DNA of 64,000 nt from Nematostella vectensis (GCF_932526225.1 NC_064042.1:1905001-1969000); one strand, 5' to 3'. Shown: positions 22,140 through 35,700, counted from the first letter of the stretch. Made by a program: numbers and translations. The notes: generated by a model from the sequence alone, not told the origin.

Positions 22140-22912
22140 AAGCCCACGTCGCAATAACTTATTCATCAAAACCAGCAGAGCACGTCGCAATAACTTATTC
22201 ATCAAAACCAGCAGAGCACGTCGCAATAACTTATTTATCAAAACAAGCAGAGCACCTCGCAATAACTTATTCATCAAAACAAGCAGAGCACCTCGCAATA
22301 ACTTATTCATCAAAACCAGCAGAACACGTCGCAATAACTTATTCATCAAAACCAGCAGAGCACCTCGCAATAACTTATTCATCAAAACAAGCAGAGCACC
22401 TCGCAATAACTTATTCATCAAAACCAGCAGAGCACGTCGCAATAACTTATTCATCAAAACCAGCAGAGCACGTCGCAATAACTTATTCATCAAAACAAGC
22501 AGAGCACCTCGCAATAACTTATTCATCAAAACAAGCAGAGCACGTCGCAATAACTTATTCATCAAAACAAGCAGAGCACGTCGCAATAACTTATTCATCA
22601 AAACAAGCAGAGCACGTCGCAATTACTTTATTCATCAAAACAAGCAGAGCACCTCGCAATAACTTATTCACCAAAACAAGCAGAGCACCTCGCAATAACT
22701 TATTCATCAAAACAAGCAGAGCACCTCGCAATAACTTATTCATCAAAACAAGCAGAGCACGTCGCAATAACTTATTCATCAAAACAAGCAGAGCACGTCG
22801 CAATAACTTATTCATCAAAACAAGCAGAGCACGTCGCAATAACTTATTCATCAAAACAAGCAGAGCACGTCGCAATAACTTATTCATCAAAACAAGCAGA
22901 GGAGGTGTATAT
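22140..22912. repeat. 36-bp minisatellite, about 21 copies
   Basis: The unit begins gcaataacttattcatcaaa and continues with a/c variants of acaagcagagcacgtc. The main polymorphisms are cacgtc/cacctc and acaagc/accagc. Because 36 is divisible by three, one minus-strand frame stays open and reads a 12-residue LLRRALLVLMNK-like repeat. A one-base insertion near 22625 shifts the frame between two blocks. I treat it as non-coding. Confidence 0.95.
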
Positions 22913-23660
22913 AGCATTTTATCTCGAGTTTCTCAACCTATAAAATCGCTTGTTCTTGCGAGGTTTCCGAGTTTTATATATTTCTTGAGATTAATCACTT
23001 CTCTGGATTAATTTATTCGAAAAAGGCAGCGTAAATTTCGCACAAAATACTCAACTAACCAATCAGAGAACAAAACGACAGTGAGTGTCAATCGTTTGTC
23101 CAATCAGAGGCGCAAACGATTGTGCACAAAAATGGTTTTCAAACTTACACAGTACATCGCGAAACGCGCGGGGTTTTTTTGAGCTGAATAAAAACATGGC
23201 GGAAGAGCTGCCAAGATTCGCTCTGCTCGAAAGAACAATTGACAACTTTATAGCGAGGCCAAGGCCGGCCAGGCCGTATAGAAATTTGTAATAAACTAGG
23301 CTTGTGATCATGACGTCATATGTCACAGCCTGCCAGCTATCTGCCCCCATTTACGTGACTAGCCCATGCGACAAAGACTGGGACTGACAGCCTACTCTGA
23401 CTTTCGACGTGAAGCGAATAACGGAATGCATGTTGGCAAAAAACGAATTGGCAATAAAAGAAAAACTGTTTAATTGAAAAAATGCATCTAATTAACATTT
23501 TACAAATGGTCCAATTGATAATGAGAATTTGTAGGATATATCTATCTAAAGGAACTGCTTTATACAAGCTCAGAATATCGGCTCGAGTGTTCGTAAAAGA
23601 CAACTGTTATTCTTCTCCATCTGGTGAGGTGTTGATTTTAGATGAAAGGCTACAATACCA
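22913..23660. other. Intergenic sequence, nothing firm
   Basis: Mixed sequence with short open frames on both strands, none showing domain similarity or matched splice sites. The phrase aaaacatggcggaag at about 23194 looks like a generic start context, but the frame that follows has no recognisable protein. Confidence 0.4.
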
Positions 23661-23925
23661 GCTGCATTAATCAGGAATTGATTCGTTTGTTTGTTTGTTT
23701 GTTTGTTTGTTTATTTATTTACTATGTACAGCCTATGCAGCTGCATTAATCAGGAATTGATTCGTTTGTTTGTTTGTTTGTTTGTTTGTATGTTTATTTA
23801 TTTACTATGTACAGCCTATGCAGCTGCATTAATCAGGAATTGATTCGTTTGTTTGTTTGTTTGTTTGTTTGTTTGTTTGTTTGTTTGTTTGTTTATTTAT
23901 TTACTATGTACAGCCTATGCAGCTG
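23661..23925. repeat. Three tandem blocks with expanding (GTTT)n
   Basis: gctgcattaatcaggaattg starts at 23661, 23740 and 23823. Each copy is followed by a (GTTT)n run and tatttactatgtacagcc. Unit length grows (79, 83, about 99 bp) only because the GTTT run lengthens. Confidence 0.9.
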
Positions 23926-24540
23926 TTAGTAGCAGCAGTGATAGCCGTTATTGCGGAAGGATGAGCAGTTGCAGCAGACAGACTTCCACGAGTTAAAGTT
24001 AATAACAGGCATGAAGTGCAGTAGAGTAGTGCTGGGTTAGACACGGAATATTATTCTTATTAAAGATGCTATGGAGCAAAATCAAAGAAGAAAGGCTTTA
24101 TTTAAAACAGCTGAAACCAAAACAACAAGCGAACACAAACCAAGCAAACAACATGGACAGTCGGTGTGAGTTCTGGACGAAGATTTTCTTTCAAAATTGT
24201 GACTAGAATGTATAAATCAAAACGCAATTCCCGCCCTTTTTTCTTTTGTATGTAATGCTTTTTTGTTATTATTTTTGAAAGTTATCCTTAGACAATTGAT
24301 TTTTGTCCTTTCACTCCTCTGAATTTCCCGGTGTCACCATTCATCAAGATACCAAATTCTTGAATGCTGATTAGATGCTATTTCGGCGCGCAATATAATG
24401 GCTTCCCAATTCTGTACGAATCGTAAAAGAAACTTTTCTTCTCAAGTAAAATACATTTACAAATCAAGGCTTATCTAACTTAGGTAAGAACGACCTTGAC
24501 TTACTCATTTATACACAGTTTTGTTAATATAGATAGATTA

Positions 24541-25342
24541 TGTTAGAATGAATTCGTATTTTACTAATTGTAGTAAGCAAATAGACAAAGTTAAGATATT
24601 TACTCTAGCTAAAAGGATTGTTTAAGGTTAAAAGAATTCTTGAGGCATTATAGGTTTTATTGATTTGACTTGAATAGAAAGATGTTCGTAAGAATTAGTG
24701 AAATAATGACTTTTATCGGGTCGTACCATGTTTTGGGACTTATCTGTCTTCAACTTTCCATTAAGTTGGTAAACTTACAAGTCTTCTGTTTATATAGTTT
24801 CCTTTAGATGTCGGACGTTAATTATCGGTATCATTAGCACAGCCCGTAGGATCGCCCACACTCAAGTAGGAGGTGCTTAGCTCTGCTGTGTTGGCAATCC
24901 GATTATCTATGCTAATCTAAGTCAGCAAACACCACACCTACGCTACTTGAGCGACCAGTTCTTTCCCCTTCCGTTCAGTAACTTTCGATTACAAGTTGAA
25001 TATTTGTTTCTCCAAAGTTACCTCTTCACTTTTCCTATCTTCTCTCTTTTCCTATCTTCTCTCCTTTTACTCTTTTCAAAGCTTTCCTTTGTTATCGCTA
25101 ATTTTGCCGACAGCTAATGATATCTGATGTAACTGTTTGCATTGTCAAGTACCGTCCAATCACCGCACTCTGCACACAAGGTCAGTGCTTGTCAATCAAA
25201 CGTACTATCTGTTTTGCTACAAATAGAACCTCATTGTAAATCCTCAACATTCCTCATCCTACTCTCAGTTGTACCACTGACTTATCAGAATAAAGGTACG
25301 ATTCCAGTCCCATAAGAAGTCCTCCCGTCTAATCATTACATT
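24541..25342. mobile_element. Possible solo LTR (weak)
   Basis: About 800 bp begins TGTTAGAATG and ends ATCATTACA. Near its right end are AATAAA (about 25290) and a T/C-rich region, as in many retrotransposon LTRs. I could not find a convincing target-site duplication, and there is no coding part or second LTR here. It could be unrelated unique sequence. Confidence 0.25.
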
Positions 25343-26419
25343 TTATCTGAAATATCATTTTCAATAAACCGAAACGTCAAAATGTCACTCTTTCTTTAAG
25401 GCTTAGGCTTAAAAAAGCCTTAGAGCCTTTTTTTATATTTTTTAAGGTCTCAAGCGGGGCAACAATAAATTGTTTCACTATTGCACACTCTTTGTGCATT
25501 TAGAATATTATAAAATAGATACATTCAAGTCTATTCAAAATATTTAGTAAGTTTTCTGTGCTACGCCATATTTGCTATCTGCTCATTTGGCTACCTCCAA
25601 GGGTTAAAATAAATAATTTCTTTTTATTTAATTTATGCTCTCTACTCTGCTAGCAGAGGCCTTTTGCATTTCTTATTTTTACAAAGATTAGGGAGTACTT
25701 ACAGTATGTGTGAGCAGGGAACACTTATAAAGTATGTGTGACTTTTTTTAGCCCCCTCCTGAATGAATAATGTCATAACTGTGATTTGTCTATTCTTTTC
25801 TTATGCTAGTTACATTTATTGCAGCAAATCTTGTGTGGTTGAAAAATTTGGCTTGGGTTTTTGAAAGGTTAGCTTTTTCTGAACTGTGCTGCAAGTACAG
25901 ACTGAAGTAGGAGAAGGATAATGTATTAAAATATTTGTATTCACAAAGATTTTTGGTTGCATTATATTAATGATAGTACTTGAACTTAGTAAAAGTGTTA
26001 AAAAGGGACTAAAATGTTTTCATTAAAAAATTAATTTTTTTTTTTATATCTGCTGAGGTCTCTATTGATCTTCAAAGCTGTACTCAACAAAAGAACTGAG
26101 TAAAGTACCAGGCATATTAATGTTAGACCTGATTATTTTATTGTAGAAATGTAAACGGAATATTTATGTTCAGTATCAGTTGTCTACATCATATGCAGGT
26201 ACACACTTAGGGCTCACAACCTCCTATTGTGCTATTGGTAGATGATATCCTTGGCATTATAAATACTACTACTATCACCAATATTTTTGGATGTGCTACA
26301 AAAGAAGTGGATTGCTGGGAGGAGGTCAAGCATTTGATTGTTGGTCAGGGAAATGATACATCAACATTATAGGGTTCATGAATTCTATGACCGTTAAATG
26401 ATTTTTTAAGTAAGTGAAA
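25343..26419. other. Intergenic sequence, nothing firm
   Basis: AT-rich DNA with no recognised gene, inverted-repeat element or satellite. Confidence 0.4.
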
Positions 26420-26526
26420 ATTCGCATCATTTCTATGCTGTTTAAAGTCAATGAACAAAAGAAGGAAGAGTCTAGTATTCGCGTCATTTCTATGCTGTTT
26501 AAAGTAAAAGAAGGAAGAGTCTAGAA
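26420..26526. repeat. 57-bp direct duplication
   Basis: Two neighbouring copies of tcatttctatgctgtttaaa followed by gaaggaagagtctag, offset by 57 bp, differ by small indels. Confidence 0.75.
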
Positions 26527-26851
26527 ATGTCGAACAAATACCGCCTGTCGAGCTCGATGAGTTGCTCAGTGAATTCATGCAAACTGTGCGAAGGAGGTAA
26601 AGGCACCAAAGATATCCTTAACTATCCTTAGAATGATTTGATTTAATTAGGCTGTGCGAATAAGAAAAAAACATCAAAAGCACGAAAATTTAATATACGT
26701 GACATCTTAAGGAAAAAACAATATTTGAACAAGCAACCAAAACAATCAATGTTCTTTGAGATTGTAAATTGAATTCGCGGCTCTAAAAATATCGAAAATA
26801 ATATATTGAAAATTAACTTCCGTCAGTACTTACCACCACACCAACATAACC

Positions 26852-27130
26852 CACCAAAGAATAAGCGGGAATGTAAACTCAGAATAGGAAAAACTTGAAA
26901 AGAAGAAAAGGAAAGTAGAGAAAACACTGGATATAAAAAACGCGTTCATTTTGCAAAATGAATGTTGGATGCGAAGAGTTCAACTCATTTCGATGATATG
27001 CCAGTTTGAATCTGGGCAATGCTTATTATGGACTCAATCAGGGGCCCTATCACATGTGACTGACGTGTTTCGTTTTCCGAAGAGTTGTTAACTTCACAAG
27101 TAAACTGAGAATCATTCGCGCTTCGTCTTC
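26852..27130 (-). pseudogene. Scrambled fragments of a PAN-unit
   Basis: Pieces of the PAN unit are joined in the wrong order. The segment runs from a short PAN-domain piece (cataacccaccaaagaa) to the signal-peptide coding part and 5' flank, including the ATG context near 26946, and then abruptly to an internal PAN fragment at about 27078-27130. The central PAN coding region between leader and fragment is missing, so no PAN protein can be made. Confidence 0.75.
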
Positions 27131-27274
27131 TTTTTTACTCGTAATAAGGAACTCTGCTTCCTTCAGCTAAATAAAATCATTTAGGCATGAACATCTTTAG
27201 ATGCATCCTAGACATTTTCAAAGTAACATTAAAAAAAAAAGAACAAATTTAAAAATCTGGCAACTCGTACTCAC

Positions 27275-27505
27275 CGCCACACCAAAGTAAGTGAATCCTG
27301 GCCTTCGTTTCAGGCCAAGTGGCTGCAGCAAATGTGAAGAGTTGTTAACTTCACAAGTAAACTGAGAATCATTCGCGCTTCGTCTTCCGAAATTTACCGA
27401 CACGCAAGAGTTCACATCGAAACACTTTGCTTGGCAGCTGAAAGAGTCACTGGTGTTGAACACTTCCACGACATAACCCACCAAAGAATAAGCGGGAATG
27501 TCCAT
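27275..27505 (-). pseudogene. PAN exon copy with altered leader and no upstream start
   Basis: The PAN core is intact from the internal Met (MDIPAYSLVGYV) to the GTGAGT donor, and it retains Cys64, lost in the array copies. Upstream the leader remains hydrophobic and in frame (FLFFFSCFSYSEF), but the normal MNAFF start region is replaced by unrelated sequence from about 27560, and I find no in-frame ATG there. It is either a dead copy or an internal exon whose start lies in an unseen upstream exon. Confidence 0.6.
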
Positions 27506-27599
27506 GAAATTGAAGTAAGTAAACTCAGAATAGGAAAAACATGAAAAGAAGAACAGGAAAATAAGGAAAAAGAATGATACAATAAAATATTTTATCCTT

Positions 27600-28519
27600 T
27601 AGCGCTGTTGCATCCTTTAGTGTGGTCGCTCTACAAAGGGCGTCGTCGAGTCAAAACGAAATACGCAACTAAACAATCAGAGAACAGAACGACAGGTGAA
27701 CGACAGTGACACAACAATCGTGTCACACTGGATAGCTATTCAGGACCAGCAGGGGGTGGGGCACTGGGGGCACATGCCCCTCCAATCAATCTACGGTTGA
27801 AGATCGGACTAATTGCAAGGGTTTTCAACGTTTTTGTATTAATTAGGTCACCTTTATAACATAACAAGTACGCAAACACCCCGAAAATAACCGCATCGGA
27901 TATCCCCATACAAGGCTTGTATGAAAAACCACAGGGATCCCAAATTCTGAAAATCACGAAAAATGTATGCCCACATTGGATTGATACCTAAACACCATCT
28001 ACCGGGCTACAGTATGTATTGAATGGAGGGTTTTTTGGGCAAAAGAAAAACAAGCAGATTTTTTTTTAAATGTTGAGCAAGTGCGCAAGGTCAAGCCGTT
28101 GTGGCACAAAAGACACGGGAGCTGATGACGAATCGAAGATATGATTACTTATGTGGAAAGCTGCGGTAAAATCGTTCACACGACTAGCATTATCGTTTCT
28201 GTTGGTGACGATACTTCCTTATGGACGCCCGAGACATCTACCTGGGATGCCGAGGGATTGAATCATGCCTCTGTAAATTGTTTGGACCCCTGCGATGTCT
28301 CTTGTTTGCCTTTAAAATTCCACCTTTGAATATAATAAAACTATACGTGCTAGGAATATCTTTTAGATAGGGAAATGCTTGAAACAACGGTAGGGACCAA
28401 CTTGAAAGGCTACAAGTTAGAGAGTTTATTGTTCGACTAAAACGGTGGAATGTCTCTGAATTTTGTATTTTGTTTTTAAAATAAAACACGGTTTCAACAA
28501 GGCATGAATCAGAATGATC
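27600..28519. other. Intergenic; transposon end fragment near 27740
   Basis: At 27748 the phrase cagcagggggtggggcac matches transposon-end fragments at about 45550 and 52755, but no partner terminus or target duplication was found. The rest holds nothing recognised. Confidence 0.4.
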
Positions 28520-28735
28520 TGACTGGCGGAACAGAAAAGCCGAAAACCCCTTAAGGGTTAAGATAGCACATTGGGTGTGGTCGAAGCAATTTCTAACCTT
28601 AAGCTCTAAAATCACTGTGAAATCCGTGAGATCCTTTAATGGATAATATCAAAAGCGTAAGAATTTTATTTATAGCAGTTGGTTGAATTTAATGCCCTAA
28701 AAGATAGGGCGACCGCTCTATCGTCTACTTTTATG
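28520..28735. repeat. Dispersed repeat with ccctaa(g)agata motifs
   Basis: Phrases such as agatagcacattgggtgtgg and agcagttggttgaattt match the larger cluster at 55200-55590. It is a decayed dispersed satellite fragment. Identity is judged by eye. Confidence 0.6.
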
Positions 28736-29025
28736 CCATCGCTATACATCGAATTCGGCTGTAACGGATCAAGAAGCACCTATTTAGATATCTATCTACC
28801 ATTCTTTAAAATGTATTTTTAGAGTTTCAGACTTTGCCAATTTCCTCTCAGTAAAAACATATGCACTCGTATATATATTACCACACGCTAGACGGAGCGC
28901 AACCGGCAAATTCATGCTCGCACATAGTAGAGTGGACAAGCAAGCTGAAGCTGCGAGGAAATTCTCAACATGCACACTGTCAAAGCTTTAGCAACAACGA
29001 CACAAGAACCTCCTGTCTAAAATGA

Positions 29026-29096
29026 TATTCCACAACGACAAAGAAGCCCGATGCTTACTGCTACAAAGAAACAGGTAAATTCAACATCAAGATTGA
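29026..29096 (+). pseudogene. Inverted relic of a Link second-half exon
   Basis: On the plus strand, tattccacaacgac through gatgcttactgctac to acag|gtaaattcaacatcaag matches the end of gene A's second Link exon (31711-31859, minus strand) and its donor/intron start (acag|gtacattcagcatcaag). Small substitutions and an indel are present. The upstream part of the exon is not recognisable. It is therefore a broken paralogue in the opposite orientation to genes A and B. Confidence 0.75.
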
Positions 29097-29736
29097 CATA
29101 TTGAAAGCTCGAAGCTATATTTCTTCTGCGAGGGCTCATAGAATTTTGAAGCACGAGAATTTCCCAAAAAGGGCCTAGAACATGGAGTCATAAAGCTTTA
29201 CTTAGCTAGTATAAAACAGACAAAAGAAACAATTGAACTTTCGCAAGGGCGTTTTTTTTTTAGAAAACTATAAAGCCAATCAGAACCAGGAACAATTTTT
29301 TAATGAATTGAAGAAGAGTCCAAAATATATACATTTGATTTTCTATCATGAATACATGAACAAGACTTCTTTCACCGATATACCCTCCTATAATAGTGTG
29401 CGAAATAACTTATCGAATTAAAAAAAAAATATTTACATGAGTTTCTTGGGATAGCTGTCTCTTGTCCCGAGCAGTTACCTCAAAAATAGAATACGTAATC
29501 GTACGAATTTTAATTGATCTACTGGAAATTCGACCAGGTGATGGAAATTTTCCCACTCTCTTTTTTCTGAAAAAGTCTGAAAATGTTCTTAAGGATGTTC
29601 TTAAATTCTAATGTCTACACAATATCAATGGATTATTTAAAAGAAAATTACACAAATGATTGACAGCAATAATAACTAAAATCCATCCTAGTCACTAGGC
29701 TCTACCACAGGTAGTCCGTTGATAACACTCGACACA

Positions 29737-32700
29737 CTAAGGTAGGTTTTTCTCGCAGACGAAGGGAAGCTTGTGATATCCAGAGTCAGGTACGTCAACG
29801 AGTCTACCGGTTGCTATGGTAACAGCTCCCAGAGGTCCTTGCGAGGCTGGCGCGGCTGATTCCCATAGCTGTGCTCCTGGGGTGAGATTATTGTAACTCC
29901 ACGTCCACACTCCACCTGTCTGATAAAACAAAGTGATATGACTAGAAAATACAAGAAAATATAATAGAAAGATATTCATTCTCAAAACATTGACAAGCAG
30001 AAGGATTTTCATTTGCATTTATTTATCGCTTCGGCGTTGGTTAAAATATTGACGAATTATATAGGGGACTTGCCCAAAGAGAACACGTGACTAAATTGGT
30101 GGTATTCTAACGCGTGATTAGCGGCAAAATAACAGCAACAAAAAGCGTATTTAGAGAGCATACGTATAAAGCCTGAAAGTTTTTTTTAAGAAAGGGTTAT
30201 AATTTCAATTATAGATTTTAATTTATTTTCGATCTTCTCTGGCGTTACGGGCGCAGTCATCAATCATATCTGTGTCTATTCTGGCTTGAATTTGCAATCC
30301 AAAAGGTCACGTGATATTTTTAGGTTATATAAACCCTACATTTTCCTTTTAAGTTTCATAACTTCCTCCTAAAAATGCATGTAGAATATATAGAAGATGT
30401 AAGATTTTGAAGAAAATGCGTAAAACATGTCCTTCCACAGATATCCCATTATGATTTTCTGTGGTGAACTTATCAGAAGAAGCAAGAACATCAAATTGTA
30501 AGTTGCCTTATATCTACAAAGTCCCCGACATGATATTTACCTAGTTCATACAATTTAACCCTATAACCAAAATCTAAAAAAAAATTTTTAAATCATGTCG
30601 TGTTATGTGTATCTTATGCTATTTTTTTTGTCTTGGCCAGCTATATTCCAGCCATTAACAAAGGCATTTTTGACATACCAGCGTGCACTTGCCGTGAAGT
30701 CGCCTGGTTCGAACGCTGAGGCATTACTTAATGCTATGGTCTCGAAAAACAAATTATAAAACAACAAAATTTTTCGTAGGCCACTGAACCTATCCAAATG
30801 AGATGTTTATCTCAGTAGTAAATTACATCCTCTTAAATCACATTGAATCTCCGTCCATCCATCAATGAAAACGACTCAATTGTGATCTTTTATACATTGA
30901 ATATTATTTTAGAAAATGATGAGTGTAAATTAAAACAAACAAAAAAAAAGGAAAAACAACACAGTGTTGTCACGTGAGTCATAAACTACAACTCACAGAT
31001 CATCTTGCTCGGTGAATCTGTGCACTGATTGGATGAGGTTATTCTTGAGTGACCTCGATAAACCGCAGAACGTAACCACACGTTTCTTAGGCACTTTCAT
31101 AGCAAAACGACCAATGTTAAAAGTAAAACAAGCTTGTGAACTTACCTTTCGAAGTCCCACAAATATGCGAGAGGTGCTGTTGTTCAGGGTTGGCACGTGG
31201 TAGCGTACAAAATCCAGCTTGTCAATAGAGTTGAACACACCCATGACGCCACCGTGCACGTGACATGCACGTGATGCTTCCTCCCAACGCACGTGACTAT
31301 CAAGGAAAAACCGGTAGCACTTGTATTTGTTTTGGTACCAGCCTTCCTCGTTGCAGTTATCTAGAGTCGTAAAATGGATATTTTGGTTATTCCCAATCGC
31401 GTAGCCCCAGTCCTGCTAATGGAAGGTGGTAAGAGTTTAAGGGGGGGGGGGGAGGAGGGGGAGTGGCCAGGTACATAGATTTACTGTGTGTCAGGGTTCT
31501 CTTGAATAGGAAAAAGAAAGCGTAGACCTGCCAAAGGATCTTCGGAGACCCAGGGATACGCGGAGACCAGAAGTGGGAGTTCCATCCTCGGAGACCCAGG
31601 GCGGGGCCAGAAGCGGGAGTACGCGTAAGAGCCAAAGGGTTGGAAATAATTTGCGCGGATCCTCAGCGCACCTCGCTCTTCACCCGTTTCAATCTTGATG
31701 CTGAATGTACCTGTTTCTCTGTAGCAGTAAGCATCGAGCTTCTTAGTCGTTGTGGAATAATAAACCCTGTGAACACGATGTTGGTCCCTTGATGTATTGC
31801 AGTCTCTGAGAGGAAGACGTATTGGAAGAGCAGCGAACCCTTCTGCTACCCAACCATAACTATAATCACAACAACAACGCCAGGGTGAAAACAGAAAATC
31901 ATAATCATAAACAAAAACGCCAGGTTGTAAACAAAAAATCATAATCATAAACAAAAACGCCAGGTTGTAAACAGCAAACGATAACCATGGCCCACCCGCC
32001 CCGGAAAGCCACACATGCGCTCTATGTCCCATTCCTGGGGTGTATAATTTGCCCAAAAGCGTGCCTTTATAGAAATTTTACAGACTTCCCTGGGAGGTTC
32101 CCCCTCACCCTCCCTGCCTACCTGCACTCAAATAAGCCGACTTTCCACGCCTTGTCAACTTGTGCGATGGTGGCCAAGCGTGCACCAAATACTTGGCACA
32201 ATCGATTAGCCTCGTTGAACTTTATTACATATTTGACGCTGGCAGCTGCGTTGAAAACGTTTCTGAACACACTGTGCTGAACGAACCCCAACTCTAAAAA
32301 GGTAAGACCATAAATTTTTGTTAGGGGTGAAAATCTGCTTGCCCATTGGGGCTCCAATTTGTTGCTCCCCTTGTCCCTTATAATATAATATAAATATTAC
32401 CTATGAAAAAGGGGGCTTATTTTATTTTTTCTGTAGCCTGGTTGGCTGTAAAAAATAAGTTTCTACTTTGTTGAGGCCAGTCTTCCTATCTCAGCTACTA
32501 AAAAAACGTAAAAGCAAATGGCAAATGCCAAAATGATAATTTCATCGGAAAATACCTAAGTTGTGGTCAAAATTCTTCTTTTCGCAGAAAAAATGCCTAT
32601 ATAATTTAATTTGATTAATCCTAGATATCGGCCTGTTTTTGTGTTTAATTAACGATTCAAACGTTGCTTCTTTCATGTCGTATCCCTGGCTGACTATTAT

Positions 32701-35700
32701 TGTTGAAATAAACTCCTTTTATTCAGTACATAAAACTATTTTACACTTCACAAATTAACTGAATTTAACTTTTGATTATAACAACCTGAGGAAAAAAAAC
32801 AAGACAATATGATTTCTTAAACAAAACATATTCCCTTGATCCCAAAACAATTATAAAATAAGATTACTTATAATAAAACTCCACCTATAAGCGATTAAAA
32901 CTTTAAATATTATTTCCCATCGCTCTACCCACTTTGTATTTTCTCAAAGTAATCTAAAGCCAGCCCTTCAAACTACTTTTCATCACTCTCCCACCTTAGG
33001 TACCTTTGTACGAACCGCTCTAAAAAAAAAAAGAAACATAGCGATTTACCTAGCTTGTCCTTAAGTATACTAGTTCGACTGCTTCGATATGCGAACTACC
33101 TGTGCCACAGTGATCATCCAAATATGGTGCTGCCGAGAAAGACACTCCACAGCTACAGCGATACGTCCAGTTAAACTGGTCAGCGGTACACGTGCCTCCG
33201 TTCAGACAAGGATTGGAGAAACAGGGATCCTGGAATGGCAAAAATATGCACCACGTGTAATCAGAATATTGAATGATCATTTTAATTTTTTATATTTATT
33301 ATCAACACACTCTTTTTTTCAGAAGAACCTTTTTATAAGAAAATCTAGCCGGGGTTTCACCAAATTCGAAGAAGATAACTTACTCAGAACATACCTAGGC
33401 TAAAAATTTTGTTTGGTTAATTGTGATTCGTACAATAATCTTTATAAGCTTTATTTACCGAGGGTAGCATATTAACCGAATTACAGTTTTCTATCATATT
33501 GTGTTTATAATCCTAATAATGTTCCTAATAAGACTGGATTAGAACATTCACGAATAAACAACAAAGTTATTGAGATATTATTGAAAGATAGCTGTTTAAC
33601 TGGTCGGAGAATCTAATAAGCTATAGGTATTCTACAAGACCAAAAGTAAAATAATGATGAAAGAATAGCTAGGAGAATAACAAAGAGTGTTATGTCAAAG
33701 TGATCTCTTTGACGTAATATCTTTTAAGTTACCAAAAATAATTTTAGTTATCTATCATCAGTAAAACCTTTCACTGAAAATGGTTTCTTTTTTCGACGGG
33801 CTCCGGTTGTAGCGAAACGACTTCTCGTATTATTTTTCCACCGAGTCAAATACGAGAGGCTAATCCACAGGAAACCCAACCACAGGAAACCCGATAAGAA
33901 CGCCTGAGACTAGGCTGGCGAAAGGCTAATATTACAAATAAGTAGCACCTGCTTTTAGTCACACGATTACAGTAACCAGGTCAAGCGTGACACCCTAGAG
34001 CCGATTATTGAGTTCATTATTTGAAATTTTATTTGATTGTTTATCGAGAAGTTTCCATTCTTGATACGCATTCTGGTTACCCATTGTGATAGAGGGAATT
34101 CTTTATACTACAAATTTAGAGCCGATGGTCCTTCCGTTATGGCGAAGGCTAATCTTCGAAGTATAATTCAATTTACTCCGGGATGATTTTTTTTTTACAT
34201 TTGGCAATTCATTATTAGTGGTCAGGAGAACATGTTCTGTGGTGGTGAATATATATATATATATTTGTGGTGCTATTACGTCCCCATTTTCTTATAGCAA
34301 AATCATTGGTGTAACATCTCGATTTTCAGTAAGCCTTCTTATTCCCGCTGAAGCACTAGTACGTAGATTACAATGTCTAATTTTGTAGTATATTGAGTCA
34401 TGGTTAATTATCTATATGAATTCTGTTATTTCGATTTGGTAAGAAAGGAGTCAATACGAGTATTTTCATTATTTTTTAATCGATTAAATTTGGACAGCAC
34501 CTGGCAGCTCTCTTTTTGCACAACTCGACATGACGGGAAAACCCTGAACATGCGCAGTTTTGAAGAGATAAAGAGGAAAGATACATTGTTTTTATTACAA
34601 TAGCCACCAGTTCCTTGTATTCCGGACTGATTATCCCTTTTTAAAACACAAATAACGTGAGTTCGAAATGCACATACCCAGATTTTGGCTCTTAAGACAT
34701 TTTTTCCTTGATCATCCTTGCGCCATGTATGGGCTTAGGGACGAAAAGCTCAAATTCCAATGACACTTTACAAAGAGTCGCATCAATTTAAAAAAAGTCG
34801 CACTTGATATTTTGTTTGATATTACTCACTAAGTACTTAGGATAATTTTCCGCCTTATTTGGTGTGTAATGAGCTTATTGGAAACGTCAAGTCATGTTTT
34901 TCCGTCATGCCGCACAACTCCCAAAAAACAACTAACGATTTGCGCATTTAAACATTTTCTCTGGCCTAAAATTGTATTTGTTTTAAATAATTTTAAAATA
35001 CATCGTATAAATCAATTAAGGTATTTGCACGGGCTAAAAAGGTGTTTTATTTTAATGTTTTTAACATAGTCCCGATAAAGTTGAGCCTATTTCAGCAAAA
35101 GATTCAGAATCTTTAGGGGCTGTTGTAAAGCGCATTTGCAACCGCGAGTTCTGCAAGACGCCCAGAGAGTTCAGCCTTGATAATAATAAAAGCTTTTTTC
35201 AACTTCTATTCTATGAGATTTATATCAAATCTAAGCTTCGTTTGTAATCTGGTCGTTCCGTGAAGCGCCTTCAAATTTTGCGATTTAATACTTCATCATA
35301 TCATCAATATTTAATTAATTTTGGGGTTATTCTTAATAAAGTCGTAATAAGAAATTCAAAGCACTTTGGCGATTTTATATTTGCTTTTCACTTAAAAGTG
35401 GATAAAGCAAAAATATAAGAAGTCTCATCGACACTTTTTATTTATCTTTCATCGCAACTCGGGAAAAAAAATCTGTGATCAAGAACAAGCGTCCTTTAAT
35501 GAGAGTTACTCATTCTTAGGGTTCGGATGACTTTTTTTCTCGTAATAAGGAACTCTGCTTCCTTCAGCTAAATAAAATCATTTAGGCATGAACATCTTTA
35601 TATGCATCCTAGACATTTTCATAGTAACATTAAAAAAAATAAATAAATAAAAATCTGGCAACTCGTACTCACCGCCACAGCAAAGTAAGTGAATCCTGGC

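Noticed and set aside
22110-22917. CRISPR-like regular array
   Set aside because: 36-bp copies are directly adjacent with no spacers, in an intron-rich animal genome; it is a minisatellite.
30603-30797. Protein-like minus-strand frame (ARWYVKNAFVNGWNIAGQ) between the two lectin exons
   Set aside because: The flanking lectin exons already join in frame (GLRK|TGGVWTW) as in other C-type lectin domains. This stretch lacks a good acceptor/donor pair and ends in a stop. It could be a rare alternative exon but is not supported.
31481-32056. Long open frame running through the Link second-half exon
   Set aside because: Only 31711-31859 is exon, bounded by matched splice sites; the rest is intron that happens to stay open.
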